Shown here in pieces: positions 43,896 through 52,055 of a DNA stretch of 64,000 nucleotides (position 1 is the stretch's first letter; each line of letters begins with the position of its first letter). Source of the stretch: Paenibacillus apiarius (GTDB lineage: Bacteria > Bacillota > Bacilli > Paenibacillales > Paenibacillaceae); assembly GCF_017052585.1 (NCBI RefSeq), contig NZ_JAFFHZ010000001.1, positions 248,001-312,000 of the forward strand, read 5' to 3'. The notes under the pieces are model-generated. The model was not told the origin of the DNA and ran no database searches. It saw nothing but the letters and a program-made list of their open reading frames with translations. The translations under genes and the position numbers were made by a program.

Positions 43896-44504
43896 CTACT
43901 TAGCAAGATAGCCCTTCTCCACGGCGCTGCGCACGAGCGTTTCCGCCAGCTTGCCGAGCTCTGCAGAACCTTCCCGGATGCCGCGGATGCGGGCCAGCAC
44001 CTTATCGCTCGTAATGCCGTTCTCCTGCCACGACTTCCCTTCCGTCACATAATTGTGAAGCAAAGGCTGCAGCCGATCCAAGGCCGATGCGAACTGGGCC
44101 TCCGGCGTCTGCCGCTGCTCGTATTCCAGCCAGAGCTGATTCATCTCATGCTGCTGGTCTTCCGGCAGCAGTCCGAAGATGCGCTTGGCCGCTTGCGATT
44201 CCCGTTCGAACTTATCCTCGTTCCCTTTCGCGTCATAGGCGAACGTATCCCCTGCGTCGATCTCGACGATGTCGTGAATGATGAGCATTTTAAGAACGCG
44301 CAGCAGATTCAAATTCCGTTCATTCGCATACTCTTGAAGCAGGATGGCCATGACTGTCAAATGCCAAGTGTGCTCGGCATCATTCTCATACCGGCTGCGA
44401 TCAAGCAGATATGACTTGCGGAAAATAGATTTCAGCTTATCTATCTCTTTAATGAATTCGATTTGCTTCAATAGTCTTTCGTTCATGTGTGTCATGTTAC
44501 GCAT
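43896..44504 (-). CDS. HD-domain phosphohydrolase (YfbR/HDDC2-like)
   Basis: A 202-residue HD protein. The metal site residues are H in YENDAEHTWHLTVMA, HD in LIIHDIVEIDAGD, and the distal D in ALDRLQPLLHNY. This set matches 5'-deoxynucleotidase YfbR-type enzymes, which remove phosphate from deoxynucleoside monophosphates. A GAAGGAG site lies close before the ATG. Substrate assignment is by family only. Confidence 0.88.
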   Translation of the reverse strand: MRNMTHMNERLLKQIEFIKEIDKLKSIFRKSYLLDRSRYENDAEHTWHLTVMAILLQEYANERNLNLLRVLKMLIIHDIVEIDAGDTFAYDAKGNEDKFERESQAAKRIFGLLPEDQQHEMNQLWLEYEQRQTPEAQFASALDRLQPLLHNYVTEGKSWQENGITSDKVLARIRGIREGSAELGKLAETLVRSAVEKGYLAK

Positions 44505-44703
44505 AATCTCCTTCGCATTACCCTTCTCACTTCAAGAGCGATGCACTAATTCTTCATTCATCAGCCTTGCAGCGATATCTCTTCATAACCGATTCCACTT
44601 TTTACTATTGTCTCACAAAGCGTCCGACTTTCCTAGTTCCTGATTATTCGTTTGCAAATGAGTTGTCCTGTTCCGCTGTGTTGCAATGTTGATTGTGCCG
44701 TGC

Positions 44704-45507
44704 CTACAGACCTTGCTGAACGAGCAGCAGCCACTCATCTTTATAGTCGGGGTGGCATGCAATCAAATACGGCTCATCACACATGCCTTGAAACGGCCTG
44801 CCTTGAAAATCCATCACATGCCCGCCTGCTTCTTGCACCATAAGCACACCCGAATATAAATCCTCACCTTCTGAATTGTAGAGCACGATTGCCTCTGCAT
44901 CACCCTTAGCGAGCATGCACCAAACTAGAGTCGGGGCCCATACTCTTAGCATACGCTTGCATTTCAAGTCCAAATGCTGACGCAATCGAACGGCCCGCTC
45001 ATCATGCTGAACGGGATGCCCCTGAATCCAGCCCAAGGTCGACCGCTGCGGTTGCAGCTGTGGCTTCTTCTTCATCTGCATCTGGATCCCGTTGCAATAG
45101 AATCCTTCGTCTTTAATAGAGACGTATAAGCGGTCAGTCATAGGTTCATAGATAACGCCTAGAAGAGGTTGTTTCATATAGAGCAAAGTAACCGACACCG
45201 CAAATACCGGCAGACCGATTACATAATTGTTCGTGCCGTCAAGCGGATCCACGAGCCACAGCCAGTCGCTGTCCTTCCCTAACTGCCCGGCTTCCTCGCT
45301 ACGGATGCGGTGTTCAGGGAACGCATGTCCGATGGCCTCCACAATGACCTGTTCGGCAAGATGATCGACTTCGGTTACCACATCTCCGAAGGCTCCCTTT
45401 TCTTCACATTGATGATAGGAATCGAACCGCTGCTTTATTATATCGCCTGCGGCTTTCACGGCGGAGACTGCCACATCTTTGGCCGTGCGCAGAATCGTTT
45501 TTTCCAT
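44704..45507 (-). CDS. Inositol-monophosphatase family phosphatase
   Basis: A 267-residue member of the IMPase/FBPase superfamily. Metal-binding motifs are EHRIRSEEAG, LVDPLDGTNNYV and the C-terminal GEDLYSGVLMVQEAGG. The usual WDxAAG reads EDLYSG here, keeping the acidic residue but losing Trp. The ATG at 45507 follows GAGGTG. Likely a sugar-phosphate or inositol-phosphate phosphatase; exact substrate unknown. Confidence 0.88.
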   Translation of the reverse strand: MEKTILRTAKDVAVSAVKAAGDIIKQRFDSYHQCEEKGAFGDVVTEVDHLAEQVIVEAIGHAFPEHRIRSEEAGQLGKDSDWLWLVDPLDGTNNYVIGLPVFAVSVTLLYMKQPLLGVIYEPMTDRLYVSIKDEGFYCNGIQMQMKKKPQLQPQRSTLGWIQGHPVQHDERAVRLRQHLDLKCKRMLRVWAPTLVWCMLAKGDAEAIVLYNSEGEDLYSGVLMVQEAGGHVMDFQGRPFQGMCDEPYLIACHPDYKDEWLLLVQQGL

Positions 45508-45649
45508 ACTGCACCTCGCATTGATCGCAACATTCAATTGCATTTTTTGAAAATCCCCCTTAAATCAGTGAGAGATGCCCTATACTTGCAGGAATATTTT
45601 AACTATAATACATAGGAACCAACGTGTATAGACCAAGGAGGAACCGAAA

Positions 45650-46366
45650 ATGAAGCAATGGTTGAAAACATGGCTCGTCTCCGGCGTGGCTGTCGTCATG
45701 GGCACATCGGCATTCGCTCCCGCTGTTGATGCACACCCGGGAAGAACCGACAAAAATGGGGGACATTACTGCCGCACCAATTGCGAGAAGTGGGGGCTCG
45801 AATACGGAGAATACCACTACCACAACGGCAAGTCTAGCAGTGCAAAGGGGAGCAGTTCGTCAAAAGGCGCGAACAAAGCATCCTCAGGCTCAAATACGAA
45901 GTCAAAATCGAGCAAGAGCAAATCAGCGAACAAAGCGAAGTCACAGGCCAAGTCTGGCGCCAAGTCCAAGGCTGCAACTAAAAAGCCCGCTCCACAGCAG
46001 CTGAGTATTACAATATTGCTCAACAATGAATCGGTTCAGCTTCCATCGAAGCCAGTACGCCATGAGGGGCAAGTGCTGCTTCCGCTCATAGATACGCTGA
46101 ACGTTTTCGATATCCCTTTCTCGATAAGCGATAAAAGTGTTCATATTAAGTTGGACGACCGAACGGTTATCATACCCATCCGACATAACGAATCGAACAT
46201 ACAAGTGGATGGACAAACCGTGAATCTGTCCACCCCAATGATCGTTTCTGGAGGGAGATTGATGGTGCCGCTGCAGCTCTTCCGCGATGCGCTGCCGTGC
46301 ACGTTAGAGTGGGACGAGACATTGAAGCAATTGAGTGTAACGTTAAGCGGCGTAGAATCGTCATAA
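45650..46366 (+). CDS. Secreted YHYH-domain protein with stalk (copper amine oxidase N-like) domain
   Basis: A 238-residue exported protein. The signal peptide is about 1-27 (LVSGVAVVMGTSAFAPAVDA). The YHYH module follows, DAHPGRTDKNGGHYCRTNCE and GEYHYHNGKSS, with His/Cys residues suitable for metal binding. A Ser/Lys-rich linker (about 62-115) leads to a C-terminal stalk domain (SITILLNNESVQLPSKPV; GGRLMVPLQLFRDAL), common in Paenibacillus surface proteins. The ATG has an AAGGAGG site. Possibly a cell-wall-associated metal-binding protein. Confidence 0.88.
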   Translation: MKQWLKTWLVSGVAVVMGTSAFAPAVDAHPGRTDKNGGHYCRTNCEKWGLEYGEYHYHNGKSSSAKGSSSSKGANKASSGSNTKSKSSKSKSANKAKSQAKSGAKSKAATKKPAPQQLSITILLNNESVQLPSKPVRHEGQVLLPLIDTLNVFDIPFSISDKSVHIKLDDRTVIIPIRHNESNIQVDGQTVNLSTPMIVSGGRLMVPLQLFRDALPCTLEWDETLKQLSVTLSGVESS

Positions 46367-46394
46367 CTGGATGTTTGAGGTAATGCATGGAGAA

Positions 46395-46434
46395 GCGCCC
46401 CGCATGGATAATACCATGACGGGGCGTTTTTTTT
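46395..46434 (+). terminator. Terminator of the YHYH gene
   Basis: CGCCCCG and CGGGGCG pair, enclosing ATGG/CCAT, and are followed by eight T residues on the plus strand. It lies 29 bases past the YHYH stop. Confidence 0.9.
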
Positions 46435-46470
46435 GAGCTGTGGTGCCGATTGTGGACGCAGCCGGCTCGG

Positions 46471-47100
46471 CTAGTACAGTCGCTTCGTATAGCTTTCCTG
46501 CAGGCTGCGAGCGATGTCTTCCGCATTGCCCTTGGCGTGGGCGGCCAGCATCTGCGCTGCGGACGGCAGCTCTTCCTCCGCTGGCCAAGAAGCCGGCTGC
46601 CACAATGCGGAGCGCTTGAACGCCTTGGCGCAGTGGATGAAGCATTCTTCCACTGTGATGCCGATACCGAGAACGGGAATTTTTCCGTTCGCCTCCATCG
46701 GCTCGAGCAGCGCGCGATCCTTGACGATGCAGGCCTTCCCGTTCACGCGCAGCGTTTCCTCCAGCCCGGGAATGATGAAGATGGCTCCGGCATGGCCGTT
46801 TGCCAGTATGTTGCGCAGCGAATCGATACGGCGGTTTCCCGGACGCTCCGGGATAATGAAGCTGCGATCATCGAGCACACGCACGAAGCCGGGAGCATCT
46901 CCCCGTGGCGATACATCGCAATGTCCCGTCCCGTCGGATGTCGCGAGGAACAACAGCGGCGATAGTGACAGGAAGCGAATGCAATTGTCATCAAGCCTGG
47001 CGATGACCTTGCGCTTGACCAATTCGCTTGGATTTCCAAGCAGCGTGCGGATTTCTTCCTCCGATGAGATAATGTTCCCAAACTTTGAATCGTGTTCCAT
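46471..47100 (-). CDS. Pyridoxamine-5'-phosphate-oxidase-like flavin protein
   Basis: A 209-residue split-barrel protein of the PPOX class. CIRFLSLSPLLFLATSDGTG, HCDVSPRGDAPGFVRVLDDR and SFIIPERPGNRRIDSLRNIL are the family core, and GHAGAIFIIPGLEETLRVNG the central strands. It resembles the MSMEG_1061-like group, which binds FMN or F420. The reaction is unknown. It stands alone. Confidence 0.85.
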   Translation of the reverse strand: MEHDSKFGNIISSEEEIRTLLGNPSELVKRKVIARLDDNCIRFLSLSPLLFLATSDGTGHCDVSPRGDAPGFVRVLDDRSFIIPERPGNRRIDSLRNILANGHAGAIFIIPGLEETLRVNGKACIVKDRALLEPMEANGKIPVLGIGITVEECFIHCAKAFKRSALWQPASWPAEEELPSAAQMLAAHAKGNAEDIARSLQESYTKRLY

Positions 47101-47210
47101 AAGCCGAATCCCCTCCGATTGATCTCTCTTGCGCTTATACCATACTATTCCTGCGCCCCAATGTTAAGGTGTTTAGCTCAAACCATCTTCCTATACCGGA
47201 CACGATGGCT

Positions 47211-47780
47211 CTAGGGATGAATAAGCGGCACGGAAGACTGCATCGTATCGGCTTCGTTCAAGATGAATCGGATCGCACCCTCTGAATCAGGGGAGGCATA
47301 AACAATCTGTTGTCTGAAATTCACATATATAAAGTATGGGTATTCATGAATTTCATATTGCTTGAACAACGTTTCATCAGCTTGAAGCAACCGGATTCCT
47401 TGAGCATTGTTATACAAATCCCTGTAATAACTGATTCCAGATTCTTTGATTATGACTGCGCAGTTTATGAAAGACGCCTTTTCTTGGCTGATAAACATGA
47501 ATTTCTCTAATGAAGGCATGCAGTAGGGGCAATGTGAATCGATAAAAATGAGCAACACTCCATTATTTTCAATTGAGCTTCTTAGATCAAACATTAGATT
47601 TTCGGCATCCGGCAAAGTAAACGAGGGGGCTTGTTGATTCAGTAGTTTATAGCTACGGTATCTATCCATATCCCCTTCCATTTTTCGTGTTCGATCAAGC
47701 AAAGAGGACATGAAATGATAAAGCGCGATGGAAGATACTATTACTAATACAATCAAAACCAGTTGGAAATAGGTAGCCAT
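47211..47780 (-). CDS. Membrane-anchored redoxin (MauD/TlpA-like) with CPYC motif
   Basis: A 189-residue protein. One N-terminal TM helix (about 4-25) is followed by an extracytoplasmic thioredoxin-like domain. DSHCPYCMPSLEKF carries the redox pair and EYPYFIYVNFRQQ the cis-Pro region. The ATG at 47780 has a GGGGGATT site. It is divergent from the ABC exporter gene and probably belongs to the same disulfide/export system as the MauE- and MauD-like genes at 49.8-51 kb. Confidence 0.82.
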   Translation of the reverse strand: MATYFQLVLIVLVIVSSIALYHFMSSLLDRTRKMEGDMDRYRSYKLLNQQAPSFTLPDAENLMFDLRSSIENNGVLLIFIDSHCPYCMPSLEKFMFISQEKASFINCAVIIKESGISYYRDLYNNAQGIRLLQADETLFKQYEIHEYPYFIYVNFRQQIVYASPDSEGAIRFILNEADTMQSSVPLIHP

Positions 47781-48048
47781 GTTCAATCCCCCACTGTACA
47801 TATATTTGTCATCCTCTACAGAAATGGATCCGTAGATTGATTATTGCCTTATATGGATCTTGCTCCTTTACCAACTTATGTATATACTTGAATCAAGTTC
47901 GGTAAATTAATGTAATTAATACAATATAATGAATCATTGGTATAGTTCCTCCTGTTCCGAACTTGAAAGCTTTAGTTCTACGCTATATTATGTCTATCTT
48001 TTCCTTAAAAGGCAAATTATTTATAAGGGAACTGAAAGGTGGAACGTA

Positions 48049-49842
48049 ATGTATTCCGTGAGAAATATCTTAACCGGGGCGATTTTTGTTACCAAATATA
48101 TTTGGAAATTCAACAAACCATATTTTTACTACTCTATTGCCATTCATGTTATTTTGGGTGTTTTACCTTTGCTTAGCGTCTGGACGATGCAAGAATTAGT
48201 GAATGAAATCATTTTGATTACCCAATCTCAAAAGGGTTTTTCCCATGCTTTAACGATTCTGAGTCTTCAAATGCTTGTCATTATTTCAGCCTATATTCTT
48301 CAATTGTTGTCGCAAATGAATGATCAAAAACTTGAAAATGTGCTAGGACTTGCACTAAAAAAACAGATATTTTCCAAAATCATCAATCTGCCATACTCAA
48401 CCTTTGAGGATCCGTCATTTTATGATCAGAATCAACGCATCATCAATAGCCATTTACAACTTGTATCAATGGTGAAGACCATATTAACTTTAGTGACTTC
48501 GGTAATTACAGTCGTTTCTTTGGTCGGTTACATTGCCAATGTCCATTGGGGATTACTTGTGATTGTGTTTCTGTTCTCCATTCCGATACTGTTGATTAAT
48601 ATTCATTTTGGCAATAAAAGATATATCCTCGCAAGATTTTTGACTCCATACCAGAGAAGAGAAATGTATATTTCCGATCTTTTAAGCCAGCGGGATTCGC
48701 TAAAGGAAATTCGCCTTTTTGGATTGGGTCCGCATCTGATTGAACAATGGTCTGCCTTTTATAGATTGAGCGCACAAGAAAAATATAACTTATTGAAAAG
48801 GCAGGGCAAGTGGGAACTGAAAGGAAGCTTTTTACTAACGATTACTTACATCGTCTCAGGTATTTTCATTATCATTTTGATATCAAAAAACAGAATAGAA
48901 GTCGGTGCGTTTGTAGCAGCATTGCAATCGATTCAAAGCATCCAATCAGGATTGAACGAAATTACCAGTTCGATTTCCAATGTGTACGAAATCAGTTTAT
49001 ACATCGATGATCTGAGAAACTTCCAACAAAAAGAAGAAATTATAAAATCTCCGTCACAAATCAAATGCGGAGAAATAAACCAAATCAAAGTGCAGAATTT
49101 AACATTTACATATCCCAACCAAAAGCATCCATCGCTAAAAAATGTAAATTTATGTATTGAAAGAGGCAAAAATATCGTTATTGTGGGAGAGAACGGTTCC
49201 GGTAAAACTTCATTAATCAAGTGTATTTTAGGGTTATATGAAACCGGTGGCGACATGATTTGCATAAATCAAAATCCCATTAACAGTATTGACATTGAAT
49301 CCTATCAGCAGCGCATCTCTGCTTTGTTCCAGGATTTCATAGCATATGAGTTCAGCGCGCAGGACAATATCGGATTCGGAAATATCGAAAATTCAAACCT
49401 GTCCGAAATTATGAATGCCGCCGAAAAAACGAAAATTCACGATTATATATTGAAATTGCCTCAGCAATACAAATCTATGCTAGGACGATTTTTTGATGGA
49501 GGGAATGAGTTGTCTGGGGGACAATGGCAAAGGATCGCCTTATCAAGGGCATTATTCAAGAACAGTGACGTAATCATTCTTGATGAGCCGACTTCAGCAT
49601 TGGACCCTAGATCTGAACTTGACATCATTAATCATTTATTTCAAATGAATGATGACAAAGCAGTGTTAATCATTACTCATCGTCTTGGCGTCGCCTCTCA
49701 GGCCGATCATATCTTGGTCATGAAGGATGGCCGAATCGTGGAGGAAGGATCGCATGAGCAACTCCTTCGTCATGAAGGAGAGTACCGCCGTTTATATTAC
49801 GCTCAAGCCAGATTCTATCAGGAAAGTGAGGTTGTCATCTAG
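48049..49842 (+). CDS. ABC exporter, TM and ATPase domains fused
   Basis: A 597-residue half-exporter. About six TM helices (residues 20-310) precede a nucleotide-binding domain with GENGSGKTS (about 380), LSGGQWQRIALSRALF (about 487) and VIILDEPTSALDP. There is no N-terminal C39 peptidase, so any leader would be cut elsewhere or not at all. The ATG at 48049 has an AGGTGGA site; the frame is open 120 bases upstream without one. It resembles exporters of lantibiotic/bacteriocin loci. The MauE-like gene begins one base after its stop. Confidence 0.88.
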   Translation: MYSVRNILTGAIFVTKYIWKFNKPYFYYSIAIHVILGVLPLLSVWTMQELVNEIILITQSQKGFSHALTILSLQMLVIISAYILQLLSQMNDQKLENVLGLALKKQIFSKIINLPYSTFEDPSFYDQNQRIINSHLQLVSMVKTILTLVTSVITVVSLVGYIANVHWGLLVIVFLFSIPILLINIHFGNKRYILARFLTPYQRREMYISDLLSQRDSLKEIRLFGLGPHLIEQWSAFYRLSAQEKYNLLKRQGKWELKGSFLLTITYIVSGIFIIILISKNRIEVGAFVAALQSIQSIQSGLNEITSSISNVYEISLYIDDLRNFQQKEEIIKSPSQIKCGEINQIKVQNLTFTYPNQKHPSLKNVNLCIERGKNIVIVGENGSGKTSLIKCILGLYETGGDMICINQNPINSIDIESYQQRISALFQDFIAYEFSAQDNIGFGNIENSNLSEIMNAAEKTKIHDYILKLPQQYKSMLGRFFDGGNELSGGQWQRIALSRALFKNSDVIILDEPTSALDPRSELDIINHLFQMNDDKAVLIITHRLGVASQADHILVMKDGRIVEEGSHEQLLRHEGEYRRLYYAQARFYQESEVVI

Positions 49843-49843
49843 C

Positions 49844-50386
49844 ATGCTGGGACTGATCATAATTGTTGAAAATTTGATTGCGTTATTATTTTTCACAACA
49901 TCCTTGCATAAAATATTCAATTCTTCTAAACAGCTGCGCACAATGAATGCTTATCACATTGTTCCAGACCAATTCTTATATCCGTCTTTTATTTGTTTTG
50001 TGCTGGCTGAAATCACAATAAGCCTGACCATTCCTGTAACGGGTATAACGATCTATCATGCCATCAGTATATCTGGTCTTTTAAGCATCTATACATTTGC
50101 AATCGGTTACAACTTGCTTCGCGGACATAAAGACATATCTTGCGGCTGTGGAGGAGTATTGGAAAATGAGCGTTTGCGATGGGGACTAGTACTGCGGAAC
50201 CTCTTCATGATAATGGTTGTTATCGCGGTATGGAAAGTTCAATTCTTATCCAAAGAAGAAGTAAGTTTGGTGAACCAAATAGAATTGGCTTTTGCCTCGA
50301 TAATCATTTTTTTATTGATGTATCTATTCAAACAATTGCACGACATCAAGAAAAAGCTATTTTCTGTAATGGAGAGGTTGAATTGA
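49844..50386 (+). CDS. MauE/DoxX-type membrane redox protein
   Basis: A 180-residue integral membrane protein with four TM helices, opening MLGLIIIVENLIALLFFTTS. HKDISCGCGGVLENE (about 103-117) carries two Cys facing a loop, as in MauE, which passes electrons to a thioredoxin-like partner. The ATG directly follows the exporter stop. With the next gene (MauD/TlpA-like) it forms a disulfide-exchange pair. MauE/MauD normally serve disulfide formation in the methylamine dehydrogenase small subunit. No such subunit is here, so they have been re-used. Confidence 0.82.
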   Translation: MLGLIIIVENLIALLFFTTSLHKIFNSSKQLRTMNAYHIVPDQFLYPSFICFVLAEITISLTIPVTGITIYHAISISGLLSIYTFAIGYNLLRGHKDISCGCGGVLENERLRWGLVLRNLFMIMVVIAVWKVQFLSKEEVSLVNQIELAFASIIIFLLMYLFKQLHDIKKKLFSVMERLN

Positions 50387-50422
50387 GCAAAACGACAAAG
50401 ACGATAGGAGATTGATAAACAC

Positions 50423-50980
50423 ATGACAGATTTAATCCTTATCACTACTTTGATTTTAGTTTTAGCGCAGTTGTGGCTCGTCTTTATGCTGGCACGGCTA
50501 ATCGGCCAATTTCTCGCAAAAATAAGGAGCATTGGCGGAATTACGTTGACTGGACTTCAAATTGGAGAACAGGTGCCGTTATTTCGCGAATGGAACTCAA
50601 AAAGAGAAAAGGTTATCCTCAAAGAATTACTCAGCCAAAACAAAGTATTGCTTTTATTTATAAGCACAACGTGTCAAACCTGCAAAAGTATTTTACCTGA
50701 GTTGAAAAAGGTAGTAGCGAACTTGGACCTGAAAATAGTAGTCATCAATACGGACAAACATTCAAATGATGACAACATTCTGGAGGTTCTGCCATCCGGC
50801 ATCGAATATATTCGCTCCCCGGAAGTTATGGAAGCCTACGATGTTTCGCGTGTTCCCTATGCATTTATGGTCAATCAAGAAGGAATTCTCGAGTACCATA
50901 GTCCATTGTCGAGTTTTAACGCGCTTTGGGGTTTGCTGGCCAATGAAAATAGATCCAATAATAACAAAATCATAAGTTGA
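50423..50980 (+). CDS. TlpA/MauD-like thioredoxin, membrane-anchored
   Basis: A 185-residue protein. One N-terminal TM helix (about 4-24) is followed by a thioredoxin-like domain with the redox motif STTCQTCKSI (CxxC) and a cis-Pro loop, DVSRVPYAFMVNQEG. An AGGAGA site lies before the ATG. It is 36 bases after the MauE-like gene in the same operon, completing a transporter/redox cluster. Confidence 0.85.
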   Translation: MTDLILITTLILVLAQLWLVFMLARLIGQFLAKIRSIGGITLTGLQIGEQVPLFREWNSKREKVILKELLSQNKVLLLFISTTCQTCKSILPELKKVVANLDLKIVVINTDKHSNDDNILEVLPSGIEYIRSPEVMEAYDVSRVPYAFMVNQEGILEYHSPLSSFNALWGLLANENRSNNNKIIS

Positions 50981-51062
50981 GGATGACCCAAGCCTCCTCT
51001 CCCCGGTTGATTCAAGTAATAAGTGCTTATGAAGCGCAGAGAAGCATGCTTCTAAAAAAACA

Positions 51063-51110
51063 GCAGCGATATTGCACGCAGTAAGGCGCAAATATCGCTG
51101 CCGCGCTTTT
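51063..51110. terminator. Terminator between the exporter operon and the Cys-rich peptide gene
   Basis: GCAGCGATATT and AATATCGCTGC form a perfect 11-base stem around a 17-base loop, with CGCGCTTTT after it on the plus strand. On the minus strand it is followed by A/T-rich sequence with a T run (TTTTTTTAG), so it can serve both converging transcripts. Confidence 0.85.
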
Positions 51111-51139
51111 CTTATAACTCTATTAAATCCATGCCATTG

Positions 51140-51331
51140 TTAGCAACCGCATCTGACCTTCATTGGCGTCGTACATTGTTCTCCAGTATCCCGGTCAACA
51201 TAATATTCCCATGATGAAACCTTTTGCATTACGCAGAGAGCGTCAGATCTGCACGAGACAACTCTCCGGGTTAAAATGCAGCGGGCGGCGGCAGGTTGAA
51301 ATCCAGTTAATTTGCTCAAAAAATTTTTCAC
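51140..51331 (-). CDS. Small six-cysteine peptide, possible disulfide-rich bacteriocin
   Basis: A 63-residue peptide, MKNFLSKLTGFQPAAARCIL at its start and EQCTTPMKVRCGC at its end. The six cysteines are at 18, 27, 33, 53, 61 and 63, enough for three disulfides; the middle has WEYYVDRDTGEQC. The GTG start at 51331 lies eight bases after GGAGG; in-frame ATGs at 51346 and 51337 are too close to or upstream of that site. The first ~12 residues look like a leader. It faces the exporter/MauE/MauD operon, which supports a secreted, oxidised peptide. No known family is recognised. Confidence 0.65.
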   Translation of the reverse strand: MKNFLSKLTGFQPAAARCILTRRVVSCRSDALCVMQKVSSWEYYVDRDTGEQCTTPMKVRCGC

Positions 51332-51526
51332 TTTCATCACCTCCATTTATAAATTATACTTACAATGTAATTATATAATATTAATGGAATAAAATCCATA
51401 TATAGGTGTTTTATCTTATTGCAAGAATTCGTAATTGCGGAGTAATATATATCTATAGCAAAAAAGGAACGTCTGTTCGCTTTTATATCCAATTGGCCGG
51501 CAACAGAACTGAGCGGCTGCGGATGA

Positions 51527-51691
51527 ATTGCAGAAGATTATAAGGCCAAGGAGTTAGATGTTGATATCGGTGATCACGTTATTGGAATAAGGGAGCTCAA
51601 CGGTTGGATTTGGTGTGAAAAGATGAGCGGCAGTGAGCCAGAGGCAGGTTGGTTGGATACCGAGGGAGAATCTGAAGACCCATTTTTGTGA
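51527..51691 (+). pseudogene. SH3-like domain remnant
   Basis: A frame with no start codon reads AEDYKAKELDVDIGDHVIGI, then RELNGWIWCEKMSG, EPEAGWLDTEGE, to a TGA at 51689-51691. This is the core of a bacterial SH3-like fold. A TGA directly precedes it at 51524. The gene appears to have lost its 5' end or start. The sequence between the peptide gene and here (51347-51526) is AT-rich and shows no ORF. Confidence 0.6.
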
Positions 51692-51718
51692 ATAACGGGG
51701 ACGCCGGGCAATCGAAGT

Positions 51719-51894
51719 GCAAAAGTGCAGCTATTTCAGCGGCTTTTCCTGGATTTTGGACCCCGGACTGCAAAAATACAGTTATTTCGGCTCATCTTCG
51801 CTCAAATCACGAAAAATCAGGTCAATGAGATGTATTTTTGCTGTTAGAATGCCAAATCTCGGCGGGAATCGCGATTTTAGATGCGCTTTTGCAG
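51719..51894. repeat. Second TGCA...CAG repeat array
   Basis: Four units at about 50-60 base spacing: GTGCAAAAGTGCAGCTATTT (51719), CTGCAAAAATACAGTTATTT (51769), GATGTATTTTTGCTGTTA (51829) and GATGCGCTTTTGCAGTTG (51880). They match the array beside the IS elements at 42-43.8 kb. The rest of 51895-52055 shows no gene. Confidence 0.6.
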
Positions 51895-52055
51895 TTGCCG
51901 CATCCGTTTGTCCCTAACCTTGGCCCGGCTGGCGCTGAAAAAGACCGTGCCGCAAGCTTCTTTACGAGCCTGCAACACGGCCTTCTATTAATGCGCATTC
52001 CATTACCGGTTCTTCATCCAGCCGCCCGCAATTACATTTTCCAATCTGACCGCTC

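Noticed and set aside
48049-51331. Methylamine dehydrogenase (mau) operon
   Set aside because: MauE- and MauD-like proteins are present, but no large or small dehydrogenase subunit, amicyanin or MauG; the exporter and Cys-rich peptide fit a different use.
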